Both the position numbers and the translations under genes were made by a program. This document shows, one piece after another, positions 25,387-36,031 of a DNA stretch of 64,000 nucleotides. A model generated the notes under the pieces. That model was not told the DNA's origin, did no database searches, and saw only the letters and a program-made list of their open reading frames with translations. Source of the stretch: Candidatus Poribacteria bacterium (lineage in GTDB: Bacteria > Poribacteria > WGA-4E > GCA-2687025); the NCBI GenBank assembly GCA_018644665.1, contig JABGQA010000110.1, positions 62,001-126,000 on the forward strand, given 5' to 3'. The stretch's first letter is position 1. Every line of letters starts with the position of its first letter.

Positions 25387-28152
25387 TCAGAACGCGTTGC
25401 CCAACGCCACCCAGAGCTTCGGGTTCTGGTCGAGGTCTCGCAGGCGACTGAGCGGCGCCCCGATATCCACCCGCACGGGGCCGATCGGCGTCTGCACGCG
25501 GAGACCGCCTCCTACGGCGACCTTGGGTGGGTCGTCGACGATGTCGCCATAGTCGATCCACAGATTCCCAATGTCCACGAAGTACGCCATGCCGACCACG
25601 CCCTTGATCGGGATGCGGACCTCCGCGTTGCCCTGGAACAGCAGATCACCGCGGAAGGCGCCGAAGCGATCCTGCACGCCGAGGGATCGCTCGGGATAGC
25701 CCCTGACCGTGGTGCTGCCGCCGAGTCGGAATCGCTCCGTCGATGAGATGGGCGACAGGTCCGCGCGGCGAGAGCTTACGCCGAGCCTCAGTTGCGAGGC
25801 GAAGACGATGTCGCCTACCGGCCTCCTGAAGTAGCGCGCGTCGGTGGTCACACGGGTGAATCGCGTCTTGCCGCCGGCGGGGCCGCCTGCGACCTCGAAA
25901 CGGACTTCGTTGTACCAGCCCTTTCCCGGCGCGAACAGGTCGTCGCGCGTGTCTCGCAGGAACGCCGCCCCAACGGCGCTCAGCGTGGACTGTATCCCCT
26001 TGTCCTCGATCTTCTCCCCGTCGGCGCCTCCCGCGAGCGCGAACTCCTGGTAGCGGTACTGGACCGATACGCGGTTGTGCGTGAAGATGGATTGGGACAG
26101 GTTGATGAGCGCCCCGGTCGTGAGAGTGTCGTCCTGTTCTTCGAGGTTGTCTCGGAAGATGCGTAGGGTCGTCCGCGTCGGCGTGGCGAACGTCCACGGC
26201 TCGACGAAGGTGATCTCGTAGCGATTCCCCAGCGTCCCGAGCCGCATCTTGCTGCCAAGCCGACGCCCCGTGCCGTTCCAGTTGCGCTGCAGCAGCTCCA
26301 ACGTCCCGCGCACGCCTTCCGATGGGCTGAATCCGCCGCGCACGTTGACCGATCCCGCGCTACGCTCTCTCAGGGCCACGTTGACGTCTACGGTCTCCTC
26401 GCCCTCGTCGAAGCCCGGCGTGCGCATGCTCACGCGGCTGAAGAACCCGAGGCGGAACAGCCGTTGGCGGCTACGATCGAGCAGCAAGCCGTTGTATGGG
26501 TCGCCTTCGTCCACGAGCAGTTCGCGCCGGACGACGTACGGACGCGTCTTCGGGTCGGGGTTCTCGAACTCTATGAGGACGCGGCCGATGGTGACCGGAG
26601 GCCCCTCGACCACCTCGTACGCGAGGACGCCTGTCTCGGCGTTGTACGCGGTCCTCACCTCGCTGTAGGGCCGTCCGCGGGCCGCGTAGAGTTCGCGGAT
26701 GCTCCGCTCTCCCGCAAGCTCTCGCAGACGGTCTCGTGGGTCTCCCGGCTTCAGGGACACCCGCGACAGCAGCGCCTCGGTAGTCACGGTGTCATTGCCG
26801 CGAATCTCGATGCCGGAGACGTCGGAGCGCCGCCCCTTGGTGACCTGGAACACCACCGCGAGCCGACTGCCGTCATCCTCGATGATCGGGCCGCCCGTGA
26901 CGCGCGCCTGGCGATACCCGAGCCGCCGGTAATGCAGCTCCAGCACGCGCTTGTCTTCCTCGAACAGGTCGGGATCGAAGCGGCCGCCATCCGAGAATAT
27001 GCCTAGCAGCGGGACGCCGCCCAGTCTCCCGCGTTTTCGTGTGCGCACCTGTCCGCGCAGTGCCTCGACGGACAACGCCTCGTCCGACTCGAAGCGCACC
27101 TCCTCGATGCGGTAGCGCGCGCCCTCCTGTATGTGGAAGCCGATGACGAGATCATCTCCCCGCTTCGTCTGTGTTGGATCGTCCACGCTGGCATTTAGAT
27201 ACCCACGCCGCCCGAGGAAGTCGAGGAGGTTGTCTCTTGCCGCCTGCAGCGCGAAGTCGTTGACGCGCTCCAACGCCGCGGCCTTCGACAGCGAATCGGC
27301 GTCGTGTTTGGCGTGCCCGGTGAATCCGATGTGTACGCGGGGCCCCTCGGCGACGGGGATCGTGATGTCCACGGCGTTCGCGTCGGGGTCGTGGGTCACA
27401 TCGGGTCGGAACGACTCCATCGACAGGTATCCGCGCTGCGTGTAGTTGTCCCGCAGTTCGTCGAGCGCCCGGTCGAGCGCCCGCGCCGAATACGCGTCTC
27501 CCGTGCGAATGGGAAGACGCCCTCTGATGTCGTCTTCGGGGACGGCCTCCGCCCCTTGGATGCGGACTGCCCGCACCACAGCCTGTTCGCCCTCGTCGAT
27601 GATGAAGATGACGTCCCGCAGCTGCTCCTCTGGGGTGATTTCGGCGAAGACCTCAGCCTGGAAATGACCGTGTTCCGCATATAGGTCGGTAAGCGCCGAG
27701 CGGTCGCGCTCCACGAGGCTATCGGCGAATTCGCCGCCCTCAACCGTGCGTGCGCGCCTACGGAGTTCGCGGTCGCCCACAGCGTCGGAGCCCTGGAACG
27801 CGACGTTCCGCACGCGTAGCTTAGCCGTCAGTTCGATGATGAGAACCACGCCGTCCGGGGCGTCTTGTCGGAAGACGCGGACCTGCGCGTACCGGCCCGT
27901 GTCGTACAGCCGCTCGACGGCCGTTCGCACGCGATGCTCGGAGTAGGGGCTATTGGGTAGCTCAGCGACAACCGTCGGCAGTTGCTCGGAGGAAACGCCG
28001 GCGCTTCCGGTGTAGCGCACGTCGATCACGGTTAGAGGCTCTGGCGGGGGGTCCAACTCTTGCTGCGCGCCTGCCGACGGCGCGAGCCATGCGAAACAGA
28101 ACGCCAGGAGGGACGCGATGAGGGAAGGGCGGACGGGGTTAGCGGAACTCAT
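25387..28152 (-). CDS. Omp85-family outer-membrane assembly protein (BamA/TamA-like) with seven POTRA domains
   Basis: 921 residues: signal peptide ending PSAGAQ, then seven segments that read as POTRA units, each ending near the strand before the next, at about 38-110, 111-190, 191-275, 276-350, 351-450, 451-530 and 531-615. The C-terminal barrel contains GGSTTVRGYPERS (conserved RGY loop) and ends in VALGNAF. BamA normally has five POTRAs and TamA three. ATG 28152 overlaps the tamB stop by 14 bases. The pairing with TamB argues for a TamA-type role, though a BamA role is possible. It acts in the outer membrane on beta-barrel insertion or lipid transport. Confidence 0.92.
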   Translation of the reverse strand: MSSANPVRPSLIASLLAFCFAWLAPSAGAQQELDPPPEPLTVIDVRYTGSAGVSSEQLPTVVAELPNSPYSEHRVRTAVERLYDTGRYAQVRVFRQDAPDGVVLIIELTAKLRVRNVAFQGSDAVGDRELRRRARTVEGGEFADSLVERDRSALTDLYAEHGHFQAEVFAEITPEEQLRDVIFIIDEGEQAVVRAVRIQGAEAVPEDDIRGRLPIRTGDAYSARALDRALDELRDNYTQRGYLSMESFRPDVTHDPDANAVDITIPVAEGPRVHIGFTGHAKHDADSLSKAAALERVNDFALQAARDNLLDFLGRRGYLNASVDDPTQTKRGDDLVIGFHIQEGARYRIEEVRFESDEALSVEALRGQVRTRKRGRLGGVPLLGIFSDGGRFDPDLFEEDKRVLELHYRRLGYRQARVTGGPIIEDDGSRLAVVFQVTKGRRSDVSGIEIRGNDTVTTEALLSRVSLKPGDPRDRLRELAGERSIRELYAARGRPYSEVRTAYNAETGVLAYEVVEGPPVTIGRVLIEFENPDPKTRPYVVRRELLVDEGDPYNGLLLDRSRQRLFRLGFFSRVSMRTPGFDEGEETVDVNVALRERSAGSVNVRGGFSPSEGVRGTLELLQRNWNGTGRRLGSKMRLGTLGNRYEITFVEPWTFATPTRTTLRIFRDNLEEQDDTLTTGALINLSQSIFTHNRVSVQYRYQEFALAGGADGEKIEDKGIQSTLSAVGAAFLRDTRDDLFAPGKGWYNEVRFEVAGGPAGGKTRFTRVTTDARYFRRPVGDIVFASQLRLGVSSRRADLSPISSTERFRLGGSTTVRGYPERSLGVQDRFGAFRGDLLFQGNAEVRIPIKGVVGMAYFVDIGNLWIDYGDIVDDPPKVAVGGGLRVQTPIGPVRVDIGAPLSRLRDLDQNPKLWVALGNAF

Positions 28153-31100
28153 ACTCTAGTTTCAGATCCACGCCGAATTTCCCTTCCTCGTTCCGCTCAC
28201 CGGAGATGCCCACGTGACGGTCGAGTTGGTAGTCTATCTCCAGCCGCTGCTCCTGGCCCAACTGGAAAGTAGAACCGTAGGTGAAAGCGACGCGTTTCGA
28301 GAGTTCCTTGGTGAATTGGATGCGCGTCTCTTCCGGCGCCTGCGCGTCGACTTCGAACTGTAGCTCGCTGAACCCCAGGTGCGGAGCCACCTGCGCTCCC
28401 ATCCGGTCGATCAACTCGGAGTACATCGCCTCCCCGAAACGGTCGCCCGATGCCTCGGGGCTCGCATCGCCCCACGTCAGGAGCGCCAGCGACTCGGCCG
28501 GCGTCATCGCGTAGTCCTCGCCGGGCCCCTGGTTCAGCACGGTCACCTCGATTTGCGGAGCTGGCCAACGGTCGAGGGTTCCACTCACGGAGATGCGTAC
28601 GTTCGCGTCCCGCTGTCGACGGTTCCCTTGAGTATCGACGACGAAGACGCCCTGAAGCGTTTCCGCGGATGTCGCCGTGAGTTCGTACTGCGGGTTGAAG
28701 CGGGTGCGGGAACGGTTCTCCGCGTAGCCCGACTCGATCTCGAAACGCCTCTTGCGGTACTCGAACTCCCCACCGAGTCGCCGGACATCGCCGTCGAAAA
28801 TAAGCTCCGCCAGTGGGCCGACAACGTCGCCGTCGATGTCGGCCGTGATTGTCCCCGCCCCCGTGTCGAAGGCGACCTCGTTCGCTCGCACCCGCAGATT
28901 CACGACCATGCCGCGAACAATCGGATACTGGAATCGCGCGCCTTCGCGCAGGGCGATCAGCGCCTTGGATTGCAGAGCCTCCCTCGCGAGCTCCGCCCAG
29001 TCGCGCTTGTAATCCAGGCTGCTGAACGTGACATCGCCGTCGACCTGCACGCGGTCCAAAGGCCCGTGCATCCGCACGGTGGCGTCGCCCATCGCGCGGT
29101 AGAGGCGTCGTTTCGTCAGCGTCACATCATCCGCGGTCACGGCAACGTCTACGTCCGTGGGGATGCCTCGCGTCAGCCCGACCGTCCCCTGCGTCACCGC
29201 GAACGTCCCGCGATTCACGACGCCGTCCAGGCGGTCGATCTCGAAGTGATCGCCGTCGGCGGTCAGTGCCGCCTCCACGCCGCTGAACTCGACGTCGTTC
29301 GCCGGAACGTCGAGCCGGAGACCACGCAACGCGATGGCGGGCCGCCCCGGGGCGCCGTTGTAGTATCTCGGATCGTCCAGCCGCCCGCGGACGCTCAGGT
29401 GCACTTCCCCGGAGCCGGCCGCGCGCCCTATGAAGGGGAAGAGCAGCGGCAGGACGTCGGCGTTCGTCAGGTCCGCGTTCAACTGCATCTGCATGTCGGC
29501 CGCGCGCGGACGCGCCTGCGCCTCGTAAAGGGAAACATGGAAGGGGATGGACCCGCGGAGCGTCGCGTTGCTGCCGCTTGCCGTCAGTTGGCAGTCGTCG
29601 AGCGTCAGGACATCGGCCGCGTATGACGCCGTCGCGGCAATGGAATCGAGTCGTAGTTTCCCGAGCGCTAGATCCGTCGAGTTCATGCTCATCGCCGCCC
29701 TGGGGCGCGTGTCCGGCCCCGTCACATGGACGGCGTATTCGAGACTTCCCAGCGCCGACGGAGCCTCCTGGGCAGGATGTGTAAAGACGTGCTCCCCAAG
29801 CCAATCGGAGATGAACGCCGCCCCAAGACGACCCTCGACGCGTACGTCCATCTCGCCGCCGATGGCCCACGTTCCCGACGCGCGCACGTCCGCGTGACGG
29901 CTCTCCCCGTCGGCTTGGACTTGCCTGAGTTCCACGCGCTCCAGATTCAGCACGCCCTCGTCGAACGTCAGCTTCACCGGCGTCTCGGGAGGGTTCGACA
30001 GGTTGTAGCCAAGCCATCCGACGCTGAGCGCCGACAACTGCGCCTGCCCCTGCACATGCGACGTCAGCCGCACGGCGCGCTCGAACATCTCCGACCCCGT
30101 CTCCGCGCTCTCGAACAGACCGTCCCGACGAAGCGCGGCGACATCGACGGAGGCGGCGACCTTCCCCGTTATCGACGTGGCCACCGAGTTCTCCCCGCCG
30201 ACGGGCGCCGGGAACCACGCCTCTGCGGAACCATCGGTGACGGTCATTGACGTCAGCAGCAGCGTGGGGTCGAGGCCGTTGACGTGCAGCGACGTGCTTA
30301 CCATCTCGTAATGCGCCGCGCCGACGTCGAAGCGGAACTTGTCGACGTCTATGCGACCCTGACGGGCATCGACGTAAGCCACCATGCTATCGAGCCGCAT
30401 GCCGTTGTGCGCCAGGGTGAGCGCCGCGTCCGGCATCTGCACGCGTCCGACAAGATACGGCTTGCGCGACGTGCCGTTGATCGACACGTCGATGAGCGCC
30501 TTGCCCGACGCCTCATCCACCGACGGGAAGAGCAGGGACGCGAAGCTGATGTCGAACGCCTCGGTATTCAGCGTCAGCGACATGGGCAGGTCCGGCCGCT
30601 CGATCACGAGGCCGTCCGCTCCCACCTCGACCACGAGCGGCGCCGCGCCCGCGACGGTCATGTGATTCCCGAAGCTCTCCAGGTCCCACTGCGGCAATGT
30701 GAGCATGCCGTCGGCGTACGTGGCGGAGCCCTTGAAGGTGTCGAGTCGGAACCGGTTGTACCGCAGTTCCTCCAGCAGCCAGTTCGCATCCAGAGTCGGC
30801 TTCGCCGGTGAGCCACCAACGGTCGCGGTCGCGGTCAGCAAGCCGTGGGGGTACGCCGGTCCCTTCAGGAAATCGCCCAGCATGGCGACTTCGAATCGCG
30901 CGGCTTCGGCGGCGCCTTCCCATGAGCCGTCCGCGTGGAGCGCTCCGGCCAGATCGAGCGACGCGTACCCCATGCCGAAGCGGCACTTGTCGAGCCGCAG
31001 CGTGGAGCCGTCGTAGCTGAGCGTGATCGGCCCCTGGTTGGGGAGAAGCCGGTCGTTCCCGATGAGCGCGGCATCGCTGAGCTTGACGCTTCCCTGCCAC

Positions 31101-34100
31101 CGCAGGGGGTCCACACCCACGACGTCCACGCGCGCCGAGCCAGAGCTTTCGACTTCGAGCGGGGGAGGCGCGTGTCCCGCGAACTCCACCAGGCGGGACA
31201 TGCGGAGGCCGTCGAGCCCGAAGTCCATGTGACCGCGCAGGTTGTCGAGGTCGAGCGCATTCCTCCAATCCACGAGATCCAGCGGATACTCGAAGGAGCC
31301 GGAGCCCGTGACCGCTCCGTCGCCCACTTGGGCGCGACTCTCGACATCCGCCAGCACGCGACCGGATTCGTCCGAGGCAAAGATCGCCGTGACGACTATG
31401 TTCTCGATCGGCCGATTCGAGAACTGCAACGCCACCCGTGAAGCATCGACACGCGCCGACCCGGTCACGCGCGGGTTCCTGATGGACCCGCTCACATCCA
31501 CCGTCACGGACGCGCTTCCGTCCGCCCCCTGCAACTGTGGATGGAGCGACGGGGCCCACGACAGATCGTCCTGTTGAGTGCTTACCGTCAGCCTCAAGGG
31601 CGCGTCTAGCAACTGCTCCACGAGCGGCACGAGGACGAAACTGAGCGCCATCGGAATCTCGCCGCTCACGTCGAGGTCACGCCCGCCGAGTCGCAGTCCC
31701 ATTCGGCGAAGTGTCACCACGCGATTCCGATACTCCGCCTCGCCGCGGACGTTCTCGATCTCGAGGCGAGGCGCTCCGTCGCGCAGGGCGATGGTGGCCT
31801 TCGGCACGTGCCACGACATGTTCACGATCGGCGCCGCGGCCGTCCCCGCCATGTCCAGGCGATACGTGCCGACGCCCGCCGCGAGCCCGGGCAGCCCTAT
31901 GAAGTCGGAGACCATCTCCAGGTCGAACGTCCGGGCCTCGACGTCGAAGGCGATCGGCTTGTGCAGGTCGAGAAGGCCGCTGAACTCCACGTCGAACGGA
32001 TGCGCCGGGTCCGAGCCGCTCATGACGATAGGGCTCAGCTCGATACCCGACGCGGAGATGGAGCCGCGCACCGGATCCACGTTGGTCAGTTCGTAGTCAG
32101 GCGTGCGCAGCGTCAACGACGAGAGCGCGACGGATGCCAACGCCTCCCGCCACTTCGCCAGGTCGCCGGTGATGCGCATTTCACCACCAACGGTCGTGCT
32201 GCGGAGGCCTTTGCCCGCAGGCTGTCCCACGAGACGTATCAGCGGCAGGACGTCGGTATCGGCGAACGTCAGCGACGCATCGAACGGAGCCCCGTCGGGA
32301 GTCACTTCGCCGGTCAGGGCTAGGGAATATGCTCCGTCGGCGAGCGATCCGGAGCCGGTGATCGCGCCGTCGGTATACGTGACGAGCAGGTCGCTGTCTC
32401 CCAACCGCGCCGAGCGGAACTCCGCGTCGGATACGGTCGCCCGCAACTCCGCCGTCGGAGACTCGAACGCTCCCGACCCTTCGGCGGTCACGCGGACGCT
32501 TCCCTTGGCGTCCTGCAACGCGGCATCGGAACTGTCGGCGATCAACGCGAGGACATCGGAGATCGGGGCCGCCTCCACGAACGCCGCCGAAAACGCGTAC
32601 GCTTGGTCGTCGAACGTCGCGCGCGTCGTGAGAGGGATCTCCCCGACGGTTAACTCGAACGGCGGGACCGTCCATTCACCTGCTCGCGCGTTCAGCGCCA
32701 CCGAACTCAGGCCTATGGGCACCGACGCGTACGTCGCGTCGGAGAGTCTTAGTGTGGCCTCTCCGTCCAGGGCGTCCAGGCTTCCCGTGACATGAACGGC
32801 GCCGCTCGACGATGCCGAAAGCGGGAGGCCGGGCGACAGCACGGCTACGTACGGGTCCAGTAGGAATTCGTGCGCCTCCGCAGTCACATCGACGACCGGC
32901 GGCCGTGATCCGTCGGGCTGCACGTGGATCGTCCCCGACATCGAGACGACTCCGTCGCCGGACTCGGCTGTCGCGGAGAGGACGCGCAGCGTATCGTCCT
33001 CCCACCTGAGCGTAGCGACGGCGTTCAGCACCGGGAACCCGCGCCACGCGCCCTCCGGCCATCGTGCCTCGACCTCGATGACTGGGCGTTCCGCTGTCCC
33101 CGTGATGCGTCCCTGGCCGCGCGCGCCTCCCCGAGCGTCTTGCCCGAACGCCTTCGCCACGTGACCGACATCTGCCGCTACGAACGAGATCTCCACATCT
33201 AGGGCTTCGCCCGGAAGAGGGCCGGACAGGGTCATCTGCGCGTCGCCGGCGAGTGTGATCTGCGCGTCGAACCGTTCGCCATCTACGGTGTGCGCCGCCG
33301 TCCCGTCGCCGTCGCCGATCTCGTTCCCGTCCCATGCGACGGATCGCAAGCGCCACTCGCCGGTCGAACGCAGGACTTCGTCGCGCAACGCCACCGAGAA
33401 CTCGCCGTCGAGCTTCCCCGTGACGCCGTCGAGGGCAGACGTTGCCGAGGCGAACGCCTCGCGCACTCGGCTCACGTCCAAATCACGCGCGGTCGCCTTA
33501 ACTTCGAGCGCGCCGGTCCCGAGGTCATCCGCTCGCGCCGAGGCGAGCACCGACCCACCGAAGACGGAAATCTCGATATCGCGAAGAGAGGCGTCCCCGC
33601 CCTGCCATCTGAGCGCGCCGCTCCCTGCCGCGACCAGCATTTGGCCCCAGAGCGCGTCGTGGAACGTCCATGGCCCCTCGACGACGGGGTCGTCGAGTTC
33701 GCCCGTGAGTCTCAGTCCATCCAGTTCGACGGCTCCGTGCGCATCGCGCAGCACGTCAGGATACAGGGGACGGACGACATCCGCGTTCACGACCCCATCG
33801 ATCGTGAGATCGACACTGGGTGTGAAGACGACCACCCCATGGGCGGACACGCGGGAGTCGGGAGCGGTCAGCAGAGCTTCTTCGACGGTCACCCGGTCGG
33901 CGTTGACGGTTCCTCTTGCCGTAATCCCGTCCAGGGTCTGCGCGTTCTCTCCTCGCGTGACCGTCCACGCGTCCGCGCGCGCCTCGAACGGCCGTGTCGC
34001 GGAGAGCGGCAGCGGAGCCGACACCTCGCTGCTGAGAGCAAGGGCCGGGATCGTGATGAGGAGGTCACCGATCACCTGGTCCACGTTCACGGACACGGAC

Positions 34101-34561
34101 TGCATGTCTATCGAACCGACGGAGATCTCTATCGGCGCGGCGCCGCCGTCATCGTCGGCGCTTACGGCGCTGACGAGCGCGGAGATGTTCAGGTCGTCAT
34201 CCGGCATGCGACGAACGTGGATGCCCACGTCACGCGCGCGCACGTCGCTGATGTGCAGCTCGCCCCTTAGAATGGGAGCCCGCCGGTATTCGAGGATAAG
34301 GGAGTCGATGGTGAGGATGGGCGATGAGCCGTCCGGCTCCATCACCTCGACGGTCAGTTCCTTCTGCGCCACGCCAACGGTGTGGAAATCGCGAATGTGC
34401 ACCGGACTACCGAGGACGCGTGAGACTTGCTGCTCGAGTAGTGGCGTGAGGTGCCGAAGAAAGGCGTCGCTGCGCAGGTAGAGGAACGCGACGAGCCCGC
34501 TTGCGAGGAGCGCGGCAAGAGCGAGGCCGATGCGAACAGCGCGGCGGGACACGATGGCCAT
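28139..34561 (-). CDS. TamB-like translocation and assembly module protein (very long)
   Basis: 2140 residues, longer than Escherichia coli TamB (about 1260). An N-terminal membrane anchor lies at about 10-29 (IGLALAALLASGLVAFLYL). Then come long repetitive beta stretches such as GSLDALDGEATLRLSDATY and VTGSARVDASRVALQF, the taco-like beta-groove of AsmA/TamB proteins. The C-terminal DUF490 domain ends in FQLGQEQRLEIDYQLDRHVG and LKLEYEFR. Family knowledge: TamB spans the periplasm and moves lipids or aids barrel assembly together with an Omp85 partner. That partner follows immediately. Confidence 0.92.
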   Translation of the reverse strand: MAIVSRRAVRIGLALAALLASGLVAFLYLRSDAFLRHLTPLLEQQVSRVLGSPVHIRDFHTVGVAQKELTVEVMEPDGSSPILTIDSLILEYRRAPILRGELHISDVRARDVGIHVRRMPDDDLNISALVSAVSADDDGGAAPIEISVGSIDMQSVSVNVDQVIGDLLITIPALALSSEVSAPLPLSATRPFEARADAWTVTRGENAQTLDGITARGTVNADRVTVEEALLTAPDSRVSAHGVVVFTPSVDLTIDGVVNADVVRPLYPDVLRDAHGAVELDGLRLTGELDDPVVEGPWTFHDALWGQMLVAAGSGALRWQGGDASLRDIEISVFGGSVLASARADDLGTGALEVKATARDLDVSRVREAFASATSALDGVTGKLDGEFSVALRDEVLRSTGEWRLRSVAWDGNEIGDGDGTAAHTVDGERFDAQITLAGDAQMTLSGPLPGEALDVEISFVAADVGHVAKAFGQDARGGARGQGRITGTAERPVIEVEARWPEGAWRGFPVLNAVATLRWEDDTLRVLSATAESGDGVVSMSGTIHVQPDGSRPPVVDVTAEAHEFLLDPYVAVLSPGLPLSASSSGAVHVTGSLDALDGEATLRLSDATYASVPIGLSSVALNARAGEWTVPPFELTVGEIPLTTRATFDDQAYAFSAAFVEAAPISDVLALIADSSDAALQDAKGSVRVTAEGSGAFESPTAELRATVSDAEFRSARLGDSDLLVTYTDGAITGSGSLADGAYSLALTGEVTPDGAPFDASLTFADTDVLPLIRLVGQPAGKGLRSTTVGGEMRITGDLAKWREALASVALSSLTLRTPDYELTNVDPVRGSISASGIELSPIVMSGSDPAHPFDVEFSGLLDLHKPIAFDVEARTFDLEMVSDFIGLPGLAAGVGTYRLDMAGTAAAPIVNMSWHVPKATIALRDGAPRLEIENVRGEAEYRNRVVTLRRMGLRLGGRDLDVSGEIPMALSFVLVPLVEQLLDAPLRLTVSTQQDDLSWAPSLHPQLQGADGSASVTVDVSGSIRNPRVTGSARVDASRVALQFSNRPIENIVVTAIFASDESGRVLADVESRAQVGDGAVTGSGSFEYPLDLVDWRNALDLDNLRGHMDFGLDGLRMSRLVEFAGHAPPPLEVESSGSARVDVVGVDPLRWQGSVKLSDAALIGNDRLLPNQGPITLSYDGSTLRLDKCRFGMGYASLDLAGALHADGSWEGAAEAARFEVAMLGDFLKGPAYPHGLLTATATVGGSPAKPTLDANWLLEELRYNRFRLDTFKGSATYADGMLTLPQWDLESFGNHMTVAGAAPLVVEVGADGLVIERPDLPMSLTLNTEAFDISFASLLFPSVDEASGKALIDVSINGTSRKPYLVGRVQMPDAALTLAHNGMRLDSMVAYVDARQGRIDVDKFRFDVGAAHYEMVSTSLHVNGLDPTLLLTSMTVTDGSAEAWFPAPVGGENSVATSITGKVAASVDVAALRRDGLFESAETGSEMFERAVRLTSHVQGQAQLSALSVGWLGYNLSNPPETPVKLTFDEGVLNLERVELRQVQADGESRHADVRASGTWAIGGEMDVRVEGRLGAAFISDWLGEHVFTHPAQEAPSALGSLEYAVHVTGPDTRPRAAMSMNSTDLALGKLRLDSIAATASYAADVLTLDDCQLTASGSNATLRGSIPFHVSLYEAQARPRAADMQMQLNADLTNADVLPLLFPFIGRAAGSGEVHLSVRGRLDDPRYYNGAPGRPAIALRGLRLDVPANDVEFSGVEAALTADGDHFEIDRLDGVVNRGTFAVTQGTVGLTRGIPTDVDVAVTADDVTLTKRRLYRAMGDATVRMHGPLDRVQVDGDVTFSSLDYKRDWAELAREALQSKALIALREGARFQYPIVRGMVVNLRVRANEVAFDTGAGTITADIDGDVVGPLAELIFDGDVRRLGGEFEYRKRRFEIESGYAENRSRTRFNPQYELTATSAETLQGVFVVDTQGNRRQRDANVRISVSGTLDRWPAPQIEVTVLNQGPGEDYAMTPAESLALLTWGDASPEASGDRFGEAMYSELIDRMGAQVAPHLGFSELQFEVDAQAPEETRIQFTKELSKRVAFTYGSTFQLGQEQRLEIDYQLDRHVGISGERNEEGKFGVDLKLEYEFR

Positions 34562-34800
34562 GTACGGTCCGGTCGACTCTTGCGAGGGCCAGTTCGCCCT
34601 GCGGTATCGCCACGTTTGACGGTATCACGCGCGGTCTCTGAGGGTCAAGCCAGATGGCCGTAAACCCGCTTCCTGAGCGGCGCGAGCGGGTATCTGGGAG
34701 TATGGGGTTCGTGTCGCGTACGGCCGCGTATACGGTCTCGGTAGCCACTCAACACAGCGCCCGCTGGGACACGTCCCGCCGACTGCGGCGTCATCCGTGC

Positions 34801-35442
34801 CTAGGAGCGCTCGACGATGCCCTGCTCGAGGGCGTAGTCCACGAGGTCCGCGCGGGACTGCAGCCCGAGCTTCGCCATGACACTGCGGCGGAAGGTCTCG
34901 ACCGTCTCGACGGGCATTTCCAACCGGGCGCCGGTCTCTTTGTTCGTGTAGCCATCGGCGATGTGGTACAGCACGTCCCGTTCGCGGTCGGAGAGCCCCG
35001 AGTCTGCCCGTTCGTCGTGCGGTCGGCCAAGCCCGGAAAGCGCTTCCCCGGAGAGGGAGGGCTCGATGTACTGTTCGCCTCTGCTCACTGAGCGTACAGC
35101 GTTCACGAGTTCCGCGTCGGCCGCGGTCTTCACCACGTATCCCTTCGCCCCCAGGCGGAGCACCTGGCGCAGATAGGTCGCGTCATGGTGCATCGTCAGG
35201 ACGAGGATCTTCGTCTCCGGGCTGACCCGCCGTACTTCGGGGATCGCGTCGACGCCGCGTAGCGCGGGCATCGTGAGGTCCAGCAGCATGATGTCCGGGC
35301 GCTGATTCTCCGCGAGGTCTATCACTTCCGTGCCGTTGGTGGCTTCGCCCACGACCTCAATGTCGGGTTCGAGTTCCAGCAGTACGCGAAGGCCTCGACG
35401 GAGCAGGGCGTGATCGTCGGCGATCGCGATACGGATCGGCAT
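34801..35442 (-). CDS. NarL/LuxR-type response regulator
   Basis: 213 residues from ATG 35442 with AGGAGG nine bases upstream. The receiver domain (1-120) has IAIADDHALLRRGL, phosphoacceptor D in IMLLDLTMP and Lys in GYVVKTAADAE. The LuxR helix-turn-helix (about 145-210) has LSDRERDVLYHIADGYTNKETGARL. No histidine kinase is adjacent, so it is an orphan regulator. It lies beside flagellar genes and is divergent from the flgM-like gene, which suggests but does not prove control of motility. Confidence 0.95.
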   Translation of the reverse strand: MPIRIAIADDHALLRRGLRVLLELEPDIEVVGEATNGTEVIDLAENQRPDIMLLDLTMPALRGVDAIPEVRRVSPETKILVLTMHHDATYLRQVLRLGAKGYVVKTAADAELVNAVRSVSRGEQYIEPSLSGEALSGLGRPHDERADSGLSDRERDVLYHIADGYTNKETGARLEMPVETVETFRRSVMAKLGLQSRADLVDYALEQGIVERS

Positions 35443-35605
35443 GTGGGGTTCCTCCTGGCGACATCCGGCGGCCACGGGCCACACAGGCGCTCTAGCGGGC
35501 CGCCGACCTCGTCGAAGAAGTCCACGGCGCCCGCCCGCAGAATGCACCAAACGAGCGCGGCGGCCAACGCTTACGCCGCGGAGCAGGCACGACGCGGGAA
35601 TTAGC

Positions 35606-35634
35606 TTGCGCGCGGCATATCCAGATGCTAGAAT
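35606..35634 (+). promoter_or_regulatory. candidate sigma-70 promoter for the flgM-like gene
   Basis: TTGCGC (35606-35611) and TAGAAT (35629-35634) are spaced by 17 bases and face the flgM-like gene about 100 bases downstream. Both hexamers are close to TTGACA and TATAAT. Assigned by consensus only. Confidence 0.35.
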
Positions 35635-35731
35635 GCGAGTAATAGCCCAAGGCATGATAGCGCGTATGTCCCCCGATCGATTCTGATGGGGTGGACTGCG
35701 TTCAGAGAGTCGAAACTGCAAGGAGAACCCG

Positions 35732-36031
35732 ATGCGTGTGAATTCTCCTGATGGCATTGCGCCCACACGCGAACCGTCACACATGAAAGAGGATCGCGCC
35801 AAAGCGCCGTCCCAGCGGGATGAGTCTGCCGGGAAGGACACGGGTGGTGGCTCCTCGGTCGAAGTGGTGCTGTCGGAGCAGAGCGGGCAAGTTGCCACGC
35901 TCCTCCAAGCGCTACGCGATCTACCGAACACACGAGCAGATATGGTTGCGCGCGCGCGGAACCGCCTACAGGCGGCTGAAGCCGCTGTATCGAGCGCGCA
36001 GATAGCTGACGCGATTTTACGAGTCCGGTAA
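35732..36031 (+). CDS. flgM: FlgM-like anti-sigma-28 factor
   Basis: 99 residues; ATG 35732 has AAGGAG eight bases upstream. The N-terminal half is Ser/Gly-rich and disordered. The C-terminal half (LLQALRDLPNTRADMVARARNRLQAAE, AQIADAILR) follows the FlgM pattern, including the final IADAIL helix that clamps sigma-28. Family knowledge: FlgM holds FliA inactive until it is exported through the completed hook. The fliA gene is only 540 bases away on the other strand, which supports the call. The symbol is by homology and the divergence is considerable. Confidence 0.75.
   Translation: MRVNSPDGIAPTREPSHMKEDRAKAPSQRDESAGKDTGGGSSVEVVLSEQSGQVATLLQALRDLPNTRADMVARARNRLQAAEAAVSSAQIADAILRVR

Noticed and set aside
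28379..29626. Long plus-strand frames inside the tamB region
   Set aside because: All are antisense to the 2140-residue TamB frame and lack motifs.
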